Origin: Methylomagnum ishizawai
GTDB lineage: Bacteria > Pseudomonadota > Gammaproteobacteria > Methylococcales > Methylomonadaceae
Assembly: GCA_945861705.1 (NCBI GenBank)
Contig: CAMAVM010000007.1
Location: 38,049 to 102,048, forward strand
DNA: 64,000 nt
Direction of reading: 5' to 3'
Made by a program: the position numbers and the translations under genes. The notes beneath the pieces were generated by a model. It worked only from the letters and a program-made list of their open reading frames with translations, was not told the origin of the DNA and ran no database searches. Positions 53,329-63,547 of this stretch are shown here, one piece after another (within the stretch, counting starts at the first letter, position 1; the number at the start of each line of letters is the position of its first letter).

Positions 53329-54069
53329 ATGTCAGCAGTATCAATGCGTCAAATGCTTGAAGCGGGTGTCCACTTTGGACACCAAACCCGTTATTGGAAT
53401 CCCAAAATGGCTAATTACCTGTTCGGTTCCCGTAACAAAATCCATATTATCAATTTGGAAAAAACGCTTCCAATGTTTAATGACGCGATGAACTATCTCG
53501 GTCAAGTAACAGCAAACAAAGGCACTGTGCTTTTGGTTGGTACCAAAAAAGCAGCACGTAAGCTGGTTGCTGAAGAAGCGGCGCGTTGCGGTATGCCTTA
53601 TGTTAATCACCGCTGGTTAGGCGGCATGTTAACCAATTTTAAAACCATAAAAAAATCAATTACCCGCCTTAAAGAACTTGAAGCCATGAAAGCAGATGGC
53701 ACTTTATACCAACGCTTTGGCAAAAAAGAAGCATTAGGTATGGAGCGCGAACTGGAAAAACTTGAACGCAGCTTAGGCGGAATTAAAGACATGAAAGGCG
53801 TTCCTGACGTTATTTTCGTACTGGATGTCGGTTACGAAAAAAATGCCATCAGTGAAGCAAAAAAATTAGGCATCCCCGTGGTTGGCGTTGTTGATTCCAA
53901 CAATTCACCAGAAGGCATTGATTACATCATTCCTGGCAACGACGATTCAATCAGAGCGGTAAAGCTCTATTGTGAAAGCGTTTCTGCAACGGTCATGGAT
54001 GCTAAATCGGCAGGCTTGGGCTTGTCAGCTAAAGCTGATGATTTTGTTGAAGAATCGATAGCAGAATAA
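53329..54069 (+). CDS. rpsB: 30S ribosomal protein S2
   Basis: The 246-residue product has the signature [20 protein letters not shown] at the N-terminus, HIINLEKTL near residue 38 and [19 protein letters not shown] near 85. AGGAG precedes the ATG at 53329. It is followed by tsf after a 114-base gap that contains a terminator-like hairpin, the conserved arrangement. Confidence 0.98.
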   Translation: MSAVSMRQMLEAGVHFGHQTRYWNPKMANYLFGSRNKIHIINLEKTLPMFNDAMNYLGQVTANKGTVLLVGTKKAARKLVAEEAARCGMPYVNHRWLGGMLTNFKTIKKSITRLKELEAMKADGTLYQRFGKKEALGMERELEKLERSLGGIKDMKGVPDVIFVLDVGYEKNAISEAKKLGIPVVGVVDSNNSPEGIDYIIPGNDDSIRAVKLYCESVSATVMDAKSAGLGLSAKADDFVEESIAE

Positions 54070-54130
54070 GTTTTGCTAATGCGGTTTATTCAGATCGCAA
54101 CTTAAAGCGACTGGTGATATGTAGTTCAAA

Positions 54131-54154
54131 ACGCCTCCTTATGGGGGCGTTTTT
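54131..54154 (+). terminator. terminator/attenuator between rpsB and tsf
   Basis: ACGCCTCC and GGGGGCGT (54131-54138 and 54143-54150) form an eight-pair stem with one G-T pair, followed by four T residues. It would reduce tsf expression relative to rpsB by partial termination. Confidence 0.8.
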
Positions 54155-54183
54155 ATAGTGATGAATAACGAGAGATTACAAAC

Positions 54184-55107
54184 ATGAGCAATACAATTAG
54201 TGCAGTTATGGTTAAGGAGCTGCGTGAGCGGACGGGTTCCGGCATGATGGAATGCAAAAAAGCCTTGGTTGAAACCAACGGTGATATGGAATTAGCCATT
54301 GAAAATATGCGTAAATCCGGCTTAGCCAAAGCGGATAAAAAATCAGGTCGTATAGCGGCTGAAGGCATTATTGGCGTAAAAGTCAGTGACGATGGCAAGA
54401 CAGTCGTTATGGCGGATGTTAACTGCGAAACTGATTTTGTTGCCAAGGCGGATGATTTCGTTAAATTTGTCGGCAGTATCACCACTGCTCTGTTAACTGC
54501 ATCTGTTAAGACTGACGATGAGTTATCGTCTATGCCGTTAGCTGATGGACAGACGGTTGAAGAATTACGCAGGAGTCTGATTGCTAAATTAGGTGAAAAT
54601 ATAACCGTCAGACGTTTTCAAAAATACCAGACCGCAAGCGGTGGCACAGCGTGTTACCTACATGGCAGCAAAATTGGGGTAATTATTGAGTTGACTGCAG
54701 CCGATCCTGAGCTAGGCAAAGACATCGCCATGCACATCGCTGCTAGTAAACCTATTTGTGTGTCTGAAGACGAAGTTTCACCAGAAACTATCGAAAAAGA
54801 AAAAGAAATTTTCCGTGCGCAAGCGGCGGAAAGCGGCAAACCTGCCGACATTATTGAAAAAATGGTGGCTGGCCGGATCAGTAAGTTTTTTGGTGAAATT
54901 ACCTTGTTAGGTCAACCATTTATTAAAGACGACAAGCTAACAATCGCCAAATTAGTGGCATCTAAAGGCAATTCAGTCGTCGGTTTTGCCCGCTTTGAAG
55001 TCGGTGAAGGCATCGAGAAAAAAGAAGGCAATTTTGCTGATGAAGTAATGGAGCAAGTAAGAGCCAGTGAAGAGGCAAAGTCAACTGACGATGACGATAG
55101 TAACTGA
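54184..55107 (+). CDS. tsf: translation elongation factor Ts
   Basis: A 307-residue nucleotide exchange factor for EF-Tu. It has the N-terminal ELRERTGSGMMECKKALVET, the TDFVAKADDF motif around residue 81, and the long coiled region after residue 200. The ending with several Asp/Glu residues is variable in the family. It is co-transcribed downstream of rpsB through the attenuator. Confidence 0.97.
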   Translation: MSNTISAVMVKELRERTGSGMMECKKALVETNGDMELAIENMRKSGLAKADKKSGRIAAEGIIGVKVSDDGKTVVMADVNCETDFVAKADDFVKFVGSITTALLTASVKTDDELSSMPLADGQTVEELRRSLIAKLGENITVRRFQKYQTASGGTACYLHGSKIGVIIELTAADPELGKDIAMHIAASKPICVSEDEVSPETIEKEKEIFRAQAAESGKPADIIEKMVAGRISKFFGEITLLGQPFIKDDKLTIAKLVASKGNSVVGFARFEVGEGIEKKEGNFADEVMEQVRASEEAKSTDDDDSN

Positions 55108-55187
55108 TAGTTGATTTTAAGAACATGATCCGTTCACTTGAATACGTTAATTTATCCTAAACCACAAAACATTCATCTGAAAATGTT

Positions 55188-55910
55188 ATGACAAAATTGA
55201 TCTGCCAAAGAATATTGCTGAAATTGAGCGGTGAAGCGTTAATGAGTGAAGCTGGCGGTAGCATTGATGCCGATATACTCAAGCGCTTGGCTTTGGAAAT
55301 CATAGAGTTATCCAGCATGGGCATTCAGGTGGGCTTGGTTATGGGCGGCGGCAACATTCTACGTGGCGCTCAAAAAGCTGCTGAAGGTTTGGATCGCGTA
55401 ACTGGCGACCAAATGGGTATGCTGGCAACTGTGATTAACGCCTTGGCGATGCAAGATGCGATTGAACATTTGGGTCAGCAAGTCAGAGTTATGTCGGCGT
55501 TGAAAATCAATCAGGTGTGTGAAGATTACATCCGCCGCCGCGCCGTGCGCCATTTGGAAAAAGGTCGGGTGGTCATTTTTGCGGCGGGTACAGGCAACCC
55601 GTTTTTTACCACCGATTCCGCCGCCAGTCTTAGGGCTATCGAAATTAACGCGGAATTGATGATTAAAGCGACTAAAGTTAAAGGGGTGTATTCCGCCGAT
55701 CCTGAAAAAGTCAAAGATGCGATTTTTTACCCGCGCTTAACGTATGATGAGGCGTTGGATCAACGACTTAACGTTATGGATACAACGGCATTGGTATTAT
55801 GCAGAGACAATAACGTCCCCATGCGGGTGATGAATATTTTTGAACAGGGCGCAATAAAAAGATTGATGTTGGGCGAAGAGATAGGTTCGCTTATTGAACG
55901 AGGAACGTAA
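55188..55910 (+). CDS. pyrH: uridylate kinase
   Basis: A 240-residue hexameric kinase that makes UDP from UMP. Motifs include [23 protein letters not shown] (about 50-62), [19 protein letters not shown] (about 74-92) and [17 protein letters not shown] (about 135-151). It is followed by frr with a one-base gap, as in most gammaproteobacteria. Confidence 0.97.
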   Translation: MTKLICQRILLKLSGEALMSEAGGSIDADILKRLALEIIELSSMGIQVGLVMGGGNILRGAQKAAEGLDRVTGDQMGMLATVINALAMQDAIEHLGQQVRVMSALKINQVCEDYIRRRAVRHLEKGRVVIFAAGTGNPFFTTDSAASLRAIEINAELMIKATKVKGVYSADPEKVKDAIFYPRLTYDEALDQRLNVMDTTALVLCRDNNVPMRVMNIFEQGAIKRLMLGEEIGSLIERGT

Positions 55911-55911
55911 G

Positions 55912-56469
55912 ATGATTAGTGATATTCAACAGAGTGCGGCTACTCGGATGGGTAAAAGTATTGAAGCCATGAAACATGAGTTTTCCAAAATCAGGACGGG
56001 GCGCGCGCACCCCAGTTTGCTGGATCAAATTACCGTCTCGTACTACGGTAACGAATCGGCTTTGTCGCAAGTTGCTAATATAGCGGTAGAAGATGCGCGG
56101 ACATTGACCATTACGCCTTGGGAAAAAGCGATGGTTCAGGCGATAGAAAAAGCTATATTAAAATCCGATTTGGGCTTGAATCCTGCCACTAATGGCATGG
56201 TGATTCGTATCCCATTGCCTTCGCTTACTGAAGAACGCCGCCGGACTCTGGTAAAAGTCGTTAAAAATGAAGCCGAGAATGGTCGCGTTGCTATCCGAAA
56301 TATTCGTCGTGATGCCAATGCAGAAATTAAGGAAGCAATGAAAGAAAAACTGATTTCGGAAGATGAAGCCCATAGTGGTGAAGAAAAAATTCAAAAATTA
56401 ACCGATCAGTACGTCAAAGAAGTCGAGAAATTGTTGGAAGCCAAAGAAGCCGACCTGTTGTCGATTTAG
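55912..56469 (+). CDS. frr: ribosome recycling factor
   Basis: A 185-residue two-domain protein that splits post-termination ribosomes. It has the N-terminal [20 protein letters not shown] block and the C-terminal helix [23 protein letters not shown] at 55912 directly follows the pyrH stop, with AGGA upstream; the TTG frame 18 bases earlier is rejected because it lies within pyrH. Confidence 0.97.
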   Translation: MISDIQQSAATRMGKSIEAMKHEFSKIRTGRAHPSLLDQITVSYYGNESALSQVANIAVEDARTLTITPWEKAMVQAIEKAILKSDLGLNPATNGMVIRIPLPSLTEERRRTLVKVVKNEAENGRVAIRNIRRDANAEIKEAMKEKLISEDEAHSGEEKIQKLTDQYVKEVEKLLEAKEADLLSI

Positions 56470-56481
56470 CAAGGAAGACCA

Positions 56482-57249
56482 ATGGCTGCTGCTGATAATC
56501 CTAGTTTGGCAACCGAAAATGGTATTCCGCGCCATGTAGCGATTATTATGGACGGCAATGGCAGATGGGCACAAAAAAGATTTATGCCGCGTGCGTTCGG
56601 TCATCAAGCGGGTGTTAAAGCGGTCAGAAAAATCGTTGAACACTGCGCTGAATTAGGAGTTGAGGTGCTAACCTTGTTCGCCTTTAGCAGCGAAAACTGG
56701 CGTCGCCCCAAAGAAGAAGTCACCTTGTTAATGTCGCTGTTTGTTGAAACGCTGCAAAGTGAAATCAACACGCTCGATAAAAATGGCATTTGTTTGCGGT
56801 TTATCGGCGATAGATCGGCTTTCCCCGATATTTTGCAAGCTAAAATGGCAGAATGGGAAGCGCAAACAAAAAACAACCAAGCATTAACTGTAGTGATTGC
56901 TGCTAACTATGGTGGTCATTGGGATATGTGCCAGGCGTTTCAGAAAGTTGTTGATAAAATGGCGGCGGGAGAATTAAGCAAACAACCCATTAGTTCACCA
57001 TTAATAAGCGAACACCTATCTACCGCTGGCTTGCCAGACCCTGACCTTTTTATAAGAACTGGGGGGGAGAAACGGGTAAGTAACTTTTTGCTATGGCAAT
57101 TAGCGTATACAGAACTCTATTTTACAGAAACACTCTGGCCGGATTTTGACCAGAATTCATTAGACGATGCCATCAGTAGTTTTAAAGGTCGCCAGCGGCG
57201 CTTTGGACATACGGGTGAGCAAATACTCAATAAATCCGCTTCACTTTAA
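56482..57249 (+). CDS. uppS: undecaprenyl diphosphate synthase
   Basis: A 255-residue cis-prenyltransferase that makes the C55 carrier lipid. The substrate-binding Asp24 is in HVAIIMDGNGRWAQKR (about 18-33). The conserved FAFSSENWRRP (about 72-82) and PDPDLFIRTGGEKRVSNFLL (about 187-207, split here) are present. It is 12 bases after frr, in the same operon. Confidence 0.97.
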   Translation: MAAADNPSLATENGIPRHVAIIMDGNGRWAQKRFMPRAFGHQAGVKAVRKIVEHCAELGVEVLTLFAFSSENWRRPKEEVTLLMSLFVETLQSEINTLDKNGICLRFIGDRSAFPDILQAKMAEWEAQTKNNQALTVVIAANYGGHWDMCQAFQKVVDKMAAGELSKQPISSPLISEHLSTAGLPDPDLFIRTGGEKRVSNFLLWQLAYTELYFTETLWPDFDQNSLDDAISSFKGRQRRFGHTGEQILNKSASL

Positions 57250-57266
57250 CCTTAGACAATAAAAAA

Positions 57267-58244
57267 ATGTTATTACAGCGCGTAATTACGGCCGCCATTT
57301 TGGTGCCTTTAGTCGTCATGGCAGTATTTCAATTGCCAGGGGAATATTTCACTTTGGTGTTTGGCATTATTATTTTGATGGCCGCATGGGAATGGGCGCA
57401 TCTTATTGGCATTAACCCGCCTTACAAGAAATACTTATTTCTACTAAGCCTAATTGTGCCGATGTTATGGTTACATTTCTGGACACAATTTCTTGAAGGC
57501 TTGCAATATGTCATCGAAACTGGACAGCAAGACATTTATCAATACGTCAAAAAAGTGGGTTGGACATCCATTAGCACGTTCATGGAATACCTTAATATAC
57601 CGGATGTTAGGTTATATTCGGGCGTATTAGAGTGGTTTGTGATTCCAGCGGTGATTTTTTGGGTGTTGGTTATGATACTCATCAAACACTCGCCTACAGG
57701 CGTACTTCAGTTGGAATTAAAGCCGCGTAACAAGGCATTAATTGGTTGGTTTATTTTGCTGTCTGCGTGGTTGTTTTTAGTCCGTCTCAGAATTCTTTAC
57801 GGCGCAGAAATGACGATGTATTTCTTGGTGCTGATCTGGGCAGCCGATATTGCCGCTTATTTCGTCGGAAAAAAGTTCGGCAAAGCAAAGCTAGCGCCTG
57901 AAATTAGCCCAGGCAAAACCATGGCGGGTTTTTATGGTGCATTGGTGGCAGGTCTAGTCTGTGGCGTTTTATTATGCCTGATTTACGGCTTCCCACTGAT
58001 GAACGCTTCTGACGTGGTATTACTGTCGATATTGACGGTATTAATTTCAATATTCGGTGACTTATTCTTTAGCGTGGTCAAACGTCAAAGTGGTGTGAAA
58101 GAAAGCGGTTCAATATTGCCTGGACATGGCGGAATTCTTGATAGGATAGACAGCCTGATTGCCGCAACACCGTTTTTCTACGCCGGTATCTACTTGATTT
58201 ACAGAATAATTGAAGATGCTCAAGCCACGGGTGCGGCTGGATGA
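57267..58244 (+). CDS. cdsA: phosphatidate cytidylyltransferase
   Basis: The 325-residue membrane enzyme makes CDP-diacylglycerol. The C-terminal signature [27 protein letters not shown] (split here, about residues 271-299) holds the metal-binding Asp and catalytic residues. It is longer than usual because of an insertion of about 45 residues near 75-120 between early membrane helices. Start ATG at 57267, 17 bases after uppS; the end overlaps dxr. Confidence 0.94.
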   Translation: MLLQRVITAAILVPLVVMAVFQLPGEYFTLVFGIIILMAAWEWAHLIGINPPYKKYLFLLSLIVPMLWLHFWTQFLEGLQYVIETGQQDIYQYVKKVGWTSISTFMEYLNIPDVRLYSGVLEWFVIPAVIFWVLVMILIKHSPTGVLQLELKPRNKALIGWFILLSAWLFLVRLRILYGAEMTMYFLVLIWAADIAAYFVGKKFGKAKLAPEISPGKTMAGFYGALVAGLVCGVLLCLIYGFPLMNASDVVLLSILTVLISIFGDLFFSVVKRQSGVKESGSILPGHGGILDRIDSLIAATPFFYAGIYLIYRIIEDAQATGAAG

Positions 58245-59425
58245 AGGGGCTTTGCATCTTGGGAGCAACGGGTTCAATCGGCGTAAGCACTCTGGATGTT
58301 GCAGCGCGACATCCGCAGCTTTACAAAATTGTAGCGTTAACGGCAAACACGAACGTTGATGATTTATTCGAACAATGCCTCGTACACCATCCTCAGTATG
58401 CGGTAGTTGTAGACGAGGGCAAAGCTGAGGAATTTCAGAATAAAATCAGCAATTCTGCCGTAGCCGATATTAAAGTACTGACAGGTGCAAAAGCACTGGA
58501 AGAAGTTGCTACCCTGGACGAGGTGGATTCGGTGATGGCTGCAATCGTCGGCGCGGCGGGTTTGTTGCCCAGTCTTGCCGCCGCAAAAGCCGGAAAAACC
58601 GTGCTACTCGCCAATAAAGAAGCCTTGGTCATGTCCGGCGATATTTTCATGGACGCGGTTACGGCATCAGGCGCACATTTGTTGCCCATTGATAGCGAAC
58701 ATAACGCCATCTTCCAATGTATGCCAGCCCATTATCAAACAGGCACGGACGGCAAACAGGTCAGGCGCATCCTGTTGACCGCATCGGGCGGACCGTTTCG
58801 CGAAATGCCGGTAGAGCTTATGGCTGATGTCACGCCCGAACAAGCCGTTGCCCACCCCAACTGGGATATGGGCAAAAAAATCTCCGTGGATTCGGCGACC
58901 ATGATGAACAAAGGTCTGGAAATGATCGAAGCCTGCTTGTTGTTCAATATGTCGCCAGACCAGATACAAGTCGTTATCCATCCCCAAAGCGTCATCCATT
59001 CCATGGTCGATTATGTCGATGGCACTGTGCTAGCGCAAATGGGCAATCCCGACATGCGGATACCCATCGCCCATGCAATGGCGTGGCCGGAACGCTTTGA
59101 TTCAGGTGCCAAGCCGCTTAATATCTTTGATGTCCGACGGATGGATTTTGAAGAGCCGAATCTTGAGCGTTTCCCGTGTCTGCGCTTGGCCTACAAAGCG
59201 ATCAATGCAGGCGGGACAATGCCTACCGTACTCAATGCCGCAAATGAGATAGCCGTCGAAGCCTTCCTGGATAGACGGGTAAAATTCACTGATATTCCCG
59301 TTATTATCGAGCAATGTATGGATATTATCGCCGTTGCAGTAGCGGACACCTTGGCGGTTATATTGGATCACGACCAACAAGCTAGGGTTGTTGCCAAACA
59401 GATTATTGCTGATATGGTTAGTTGA
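58241..59425 (+). CDS. dxr: 1-deoxy-D-xylulose 5-phosphate reductoisomerase
   Basis: A 394-residue enzyme of the MEP isoprenoid pathway. The NADPH motif [14 protein letters not shown] is at the N-terminus. The catalytic region [12 protein letters not shown] (about 148-159) has Asp-Ser-Glu, and the flexible loop carries [11 protein letters not shown]. The C-terminal [13 protein letters not shown] is normal. It overlaps cdsA by four bases (ATGA) and rseP by one. It supplies precursors for the carotenoid and ubiquinone genes elsewhere in the window. Confidence 0.97.
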   Translation: MKGLCILGATGSIGVSTLDVAARHPQLYKIVALTANTNVDDLFEQCLVHHPQYAVVVDEGKAEEFQNKISNSAVADIKVLTGAKALEEVATLDEVDSVMAAIVGAAGLLPSLAAAKAGKTVLLANKEALVMSGDIFMDAVTASGAHLLPIDSEHNAIFQCMPAHYQTGTDGKQVRRILLTASGGPFREMPVELMADVTPEQAVAHPNWDMGKKISVDSATMMNKGLEMIEACLLFNMSPDQIQVVIHPQSVIHSMVDYVDGTVLAQMGNPDMRIPIAHAMAWPERFDSGAKPLNIFDVRRMDFEEPNLERFPCLRLAYKAINAGGTMPTVLNAANEIAVEAFLDRRVKFTDIPVIIEQCMDIIAVAVADTLAVILDHDQQARVVAKQIIADMVS

Positions 59426-60786
59426 TGGATTTTTTGCATACCCTGTTTTTTTTCATCGTCGCCGTAGGCATTCTGGTTTCATTTCATGAATTCGGACACT
59501 TCTGGGTTGCGCGTAAAACTGGGGTAAAGGTATTACGGTTTTCCGTGGGTTTTGGCAAAGTGCTATGGTCTCACCAAAAAACGCCCAATGATACCGAATA
59601 TGTCTTATCCGCAATCCCCTTAGGAGGCTACGTTAAGATGGTCGATGAACGCGAGGGCGCAGTCAAACAGGAAGACCTGCCTTTTGCCTTCAATCGCCAA
59701 TCGTTATGGGTCAGGACTGCGATAGTCGCGGCAGGCCCGACATTCAATCTGATACTAGCAATCGCCCTGTTTTGGGGTGTGTTGGTACTGGGCGAAACGG
59801 GTCTGAAACCTGTGTTAGGTGAAGTAAAACAAGGCACGTTTGCTGCGACAGCGGGATTTGTTGAAGGCGAAGAGATCATTTCCGTTAATGAAAAAGCCAC
59901 CAAAACCTGGACGGAGGCAATGGGTACTATCGTTACCTCTGCAATGGATGGCGATCCAAGCATTAAGGTTAAGGTAAAAAACCTTGCTGATGAACAGAAT
60001 GAGCGAGTTCTGACATTTACTGAAAACGATACACAAGATTCCGAGAAGCTCTTCGACCGTTTAGGTTTCAAGCCGTGGTCACCGAAGATAAAGCCAATTC
60101 TCAATGAAGTACTTCCTAATGGCGCAGCCTTAGCTGCTGGCCTAAAAAAAGACGATTTAATCATCAGTGCAGACGGCAAACCGATAGTCGATTGGATGCA
60201 ATGGGTAGATTACGTAAAAAAACGCCCTGATATTACGATCAGCGTAATCGTAGAACGCCAAGGAATACGCTTAACCTTGCCGATAACGCCAAAAAGTGAG
60301 CAAAATGGCGAGGAAACTGAAGGTAAAATTGGAGCTTCCGTCGTTATGCCGGAAGGCTTGATGAAATCCATGACGGTCGAATATTCCTTATCACCGTTTG
60401 ATGCTATACCAGAAGCATTCAAAACGACTTATGATTATTCCATAATGACTTTGAAGATGATGGGCAAAATGCTTATCGGCAAGGCATCTGTCAAGAATTT
60501 GAGCGGACCCATCAGCATTGCTCAAATTGCTGGACAGTCAGCCAGCATGGGGCTGGTGTATTTCATTAGATTCATGGCATTGGTCAGCGTAAGTTTAGGT
60601 GTACTAAATTTATTGCCCATACCTGTACTCGATGGTGGTCATTTGCTGTTTTTTGGTGTCGAAGCCATCAAAGGCAGTCCAGTTTCAGAAAAAATACAAA
60701 TTTTTTTCCAGCAAATTGGTATGGCATTGTTAATGCTGCTGATGGTAACGGCAGTAGTTGTTGATGTACAACGCTTGTTTGATTAA
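59425..60786 (+). CDS. rseP: site-2 intramembrane protease
   Basis: A 453-residue protease that cuts RseA to release the envelope-stress sigma factor. The zinc motif HEFGH is at residues 21-25 and the second motif NLLPIPVLDGGH near 394-405. Two PDZ domains lie between (EVKQGTFAATAGFVEGEEI and ALAAGLKKDDLIISADGKP). TGATG shows a one-base overlap with dxr, so ATG 59425 is the start. Where bamA is normally next, dsbC lies instead. Confidence 0.96.
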   Translation: MDFLHTLFFFIVAVGILVSFHEFGHFWVARKTGVKVLRFSVGFGKVLWSHQKTPNDTEYVLSAIPLGGYVKMVDEREGAVKQEDLPFAFNRQSLWVRTAIVAAGPTFNLILAIALFWGVLVLGETGLKPVLGEVKQGTFAATAGFVEGEEIISVNEKATKTWTEAMGTIVTSAMDGDPSIKVKVKNLADEQNERVLTFTENDTQDSEKLFDRLGFKPWSPKIKPILNEVLPNGAALAAGLKKDDLIISADGKPIVDWMQWVDYVKKRPDITISVIVERQGIRLTLPITPKSEQNGEETEGKIGASVVMPEGLMKSMTVEYSLSPFDAIPEAFKTTYDYSIMTLKMMGKMLIGKASVKNLSGPISIAQIAGQSASMGLVYFIRFMALVSVSLGVLNLLPIPVLDGGHLLFFGVEAIKGSPVSEKIQIFFQQIGMALLMLLMVTAVVVDVQRLFD

Positions 60787-60819
60787 AAAACCCCGAATTA
60801 GTTACCTTTCGCTCTGATG

Positions 60820-60848
60820 TTGAAGGACTTAAAATTAGATCGTATATG
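60820..60848 (+). promoter_or_regulatory. putative sigma-70 promoter of dsbC
   Basis: TTGAAG at 60820-60825, a 17-base spacer, then TATATG at 60843-60848. It lies 87 bases upstream of the dsbC ATG, in the gap after rseP. Confidence 0.45.
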
Positions 60849-60935
60849 TGCAAAATTTTATCGTCATTATCTGAACGAATTGCAAGCCAATAACTCCTAG
60901 CCTCTAATCATTTCACTTTTCACCTGAGAAACTCT

Positions 60936-61658
60936 ATGAAAAAAATCACCCAGATCACCGGATTATTGCTGTTAATCTTGATGCTTCCTTTTGCCAACGC
61001 AGACGAAGCGGCAATCAAGCAGTCATTAGGCAAATCCATGCCGACCGCAAAAATCGAATCCATCAAACCGTCTGAAATCAAAGGCGTATACGAAGTTGTA
61101 CTAGGCTCCAGCATCTATTACGTATCCGAAGACGGCAAGTATTTGCTGCAAGGGCGCTTGGTTGATGTGGCAAACCGCACGGATCTGACAGAGCAAAAAC
61201 TGGGTGCAACCCGTAAATCGGCATTAGAAAGAATGGGCGTGGACAATATGATTGTGTTCAAACCCAAAATAGGCAAATACAAGGTGTCTATCTTCACGGA
61301 CATTGATTGTGGTTATTGTCGTAAACTGCATTCCGAAATCGACCAATACCTAGCGGAAGGCATCACCATCCAATATCTGTTCTTCCCAAGAGCTGGCAAA
61401 GGTTCAGATTCTTACGATAAAGCCGTCTCAGTCTGGTGTGCTAAAGACCGCAACGCGGCGTTAACAGAAGCGAAAAAAGACCAGAAGCTGGAAAAGAAAA
61501 CCTGCACCAATCCAATTGATAAGCACATGCAATTGGCTGCCGAATTTGACGTGAAAGGCACCCCCATGATTGTCACCGAACATGGCAATATCTATCCGGG
61601 TTATTTGCCGGCTAAGGAATTGGTTCAGGCATTGCAAAGCGAGAAAACTGCACGATAG
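60936..61658 (+). CDS. dsbC: thiol:disulfide interchange protein DsbC
   Basis: The 240-residue periplasmic disulfide isomerase has a signal peptide (ITQITGLLLLILMLPFANA), an N-terminal dimerisation domain and a C-terminal thioredoxin fold with the active-site CGYC at Cys125-Cys128. A second structural cysteine pair (VWCAK and KKTCTN) and the cis-Pro segment GTPMIV are present. It could serve the exported cysteine-containing proteins encoded nearby. The neighbours rseP and repeats give no clear operon. Confidence 0.95.
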   Translation: MKKITQITGLLLLILMLPFANADEAAIKQSLGKSMPTAKIESIKPSEIKGVYEVVLGSSIYYVSEDGKYLLQGRLVDVANRTDLTEQKLGATRKSALERMGVDNMIVFKPKIGKYKVSIFTDIDCGYCRKLHSEIDQYLAEGITIQYLFFPRAGKGSDSYDKAVSVWCAKDRNAALTEAKKDQKLEKKTCTNPIDKHMQLAAEFDVKGTPMIVTEHGNIYPGYLPAKELVQALQSEKTAR

Positions 61659-62116
61659 AGTTTTTTCAGGCTTAGTTGAGGCACGAAACCCAGCGTTTAC
61701 CGCCGCCGCCCCTGCTGGGTTTCCGTAAACTCCAACCCAGCCTACTTCAGATTAACCCCTTCCCCCTTGAGGGAGAAGGCTGGGATGAGGGGATTAAAAA
61801 ACCACGACATTCCTGATTCTCCTCACCCCAACCCTCTCCAGCAGGAGAGGGAGCAATGTGGCAATTATCATATTGCGTAGGCAAGGCTGGGGCACGAAGC
61901 CCAGCTTTTACCCATCCGATCAATATTTTGCGCCAATTGGGGGCAGAGTTAAACCAATTATTGCCAATTGCACCCAATATCCCCCCTAGGGTGGGTGTAA
62001 GCAACACGATTGTTTGTTATGTTGATGCCGTAGTCACAGGAGGAAAAAACAAATCATAGAAACAAACAAATAACCGAAATGTACTAATTACACTAATAAT
62101 TTTGGGAGCTAATACT
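61659..62116. repeat. repeat-rich gap before secreted paralog 2
   Basis: It contains a GCTGGGTTTCC/CCAACCCAGCC inverted pair (about 61705-61745), a CCCTTCCCCCTTGAGGGAGAAGG block (61756-61778, split by function), and a GCTGGGGCACGAAGCCCAGC palindrome near 61889. The last 20 bases carry the conserved GGGAGCTAATACT leader of the secreted gene. No independent gene is supported. Confidence 0.7.
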
Positions 62117-62986
62117 ATGAATATCAATATAAAAACAAATCTAACAGGCACTGACAAGCACAAGTGCCGTAGCCTTGCCGCGCTTGCGTTGGCGGGTGTG
62201 CTCGGTTCACTGGGCATGGCAAATACCGCGCAGGCTGCCCCGATTTACCAGACGGGGTTTGAGAATCCGCCGTTTGTGGCTAATCTGACGTTGCCGAGTC
62301 AAGATGGCTGGGTTGTCGGAGGCACTCCTGAAGGCCTCCTCAGCCCTACCGCCGCAGTCATTTCCACTAACAGGCCGCGCCAAGGGCAACAGTCAGTGCT
62401 GGTGTCAGGTGCAAATTTGATACATCAGGACTTTGTTAACTCAGTCACAGGAGGATATTACGATGCCATAGGCTCTTACCGGAAGACGGTTGACTATGAT
62501 ACGAGAGGAACGAAGACCGTGCGCGTTTCGGCGCATGTTCGGGTGGATGGTCGGCTGACTAGTGGCAATAACTTCTTCTCAGCCAGCTTCGGGAGCAGAG
62601 GTGCAGACATTGCCTCTACTAATGGCGGAGATACAACGGGCAACGGTGAAATTACGATTTCGTCAGATGGGCATGTCTACGGGGCTACTGGCAACGATAA
62701 TGTTCCGGTTTTTCTAGCCAGCAAACGCATCGAGCTAGGCGAATGGCATAATCTGGCAGTGGAGACCAATTTTGCCACTCGTAAAATGACTTTCTTTGTA
62801 GACGATGACTGCTTGGGTTCTTTTCCTTTTGTTTCTGGCTTCACGGGTAACTTTGTACGGCGAGGAGGCATGGTAGTGTATGCCGCACCTGACACAGCTA
62901 CCCTCCATAAAGCTAACTACAGAGCGCGATATGACCAATACAGTATTAAGACAGTTACGCCGGAAAAATGTAGAGTTCATCGTTAA
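62117..62986 (+). CDS. secreted LamG-like protein, paralog 2
   Basis: The 289-residue product has the same signal peptide type as paralog 1 (KCRSLAALALAGVLGSLGMA, then NTAQA; residues 1-38), the same opening of the mature domain (YQTGFENPPF versus YKTSFEQPIF), and a closing YRARYDQYSIK versus YSARFDNFRIS. The middle has EWHNLAVETNFATRKMTFFV, typical of a LamG/concanavalin sandwich. Start ATG 62117 has GGGAG at nine bases, in the shared leader GGAGCTAATACT. It has no propeller partner here. Surrounding repeats suggest duplication within the genome. Confidence 0.72.
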   Translation: MNINIKTNLTGTDKHKCRSLAALALAGVLGSLGMANTAQAAPIYQTGFENPPFVANLTLPSQDGWVVGGTPEGLLSPTAAVISTNRPRQGQQSVLVSGANLIHQDFVNSVTGGYYDAIGSYRKTVDYDTRGTKTVRVSAHVRVDGRLTSGNNFFSASFGSRGADIASTNGGDTTGNGEITISSDGHVYGATGNDNVPVFLASKRIELGEWHNLAVETNFATRKMTFFVDDDCLGSFPFVSGFTGNFVRRGGMVVYAAPDTATLHKANYRARYDQYSIKTVTPEKCRVHR

Positions 62987-63153
62987 GCTCTGTAGTTCTG
63001 TAGGCTGGGTTGAAGCCTTAGGGGAAACCCAGCACATAGTCCAGGAGACCATGATTGCTGAGTTAACCAACGACCACCACGGATGGTGGGAGTGCAGACA
63101 ATGCTACGGAATCATTGCTGCCCCAGCCTACAAACCAAAAATGGTTATTTTTC
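62987..63153. repeat. degenerate GCTGGGTT/AACCCAGC repeat
   Basis: TAGGCTGGGTTGAAGCCTTAGGG, then AAACCCAGCACATAG and CCCCAGCCTACA, form a diverged copy of the inverted unit found at 63378-63459 and 63779-63850. No coding sequence is supported. Confidence 0.7.
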
Positions 63154-63453
63154 GTTCCCACGCTCCGGCGTGGAAATGCCGATAGAGACGCTCTGCGTCC
63201 CATACCGCTGGAGCGGTACAAAACGCATTTCCACGCCGGAGCGCCACTGCCCACAGTTAAGCGTTGAGACCTCTTCCGCCTGGAGTACAAACCTAGGTTT
63301 GCACTCCGGCATTCGCTGTTTGTAAGGAATCAAAAAACATGTTTTTTGACTCCGTATTTCTTAACTGTGGGCAGCTCATTGGTTGGTTGAAGCCTTAGTG
63401 GAAACCCAGCACATAGCCCAACGGAGGCCATGATTGCTGGGTTTACCAACCCA
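63154..63453. repeat. 300-bp compound repeat, copy 1
   Basis: The order is three hairpins (CCACGCTCCGGCGTGG, GACGCTCTGCGTC, TACCGCTGGAGCGGTA), then CACTGCCCACAGTTAAGC, CAAACCTAGGTTTG, AAAAAACATGTTTTTT, CTTAACTGTGGGCAG and a closing GCTGGGTT/AACCCA pair. It is repeated at 63548-63849 with a few changes. Confidence 0.88.
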
Positions 63454-63547
63454 GCCTACAGGTTGTCAGGTGCATTCCATGCACCAAAAACGACAAATGC
63501 ACTGCTTATGAAATTGGTATTATTAGTCAAATACCGAGATTTTTATC

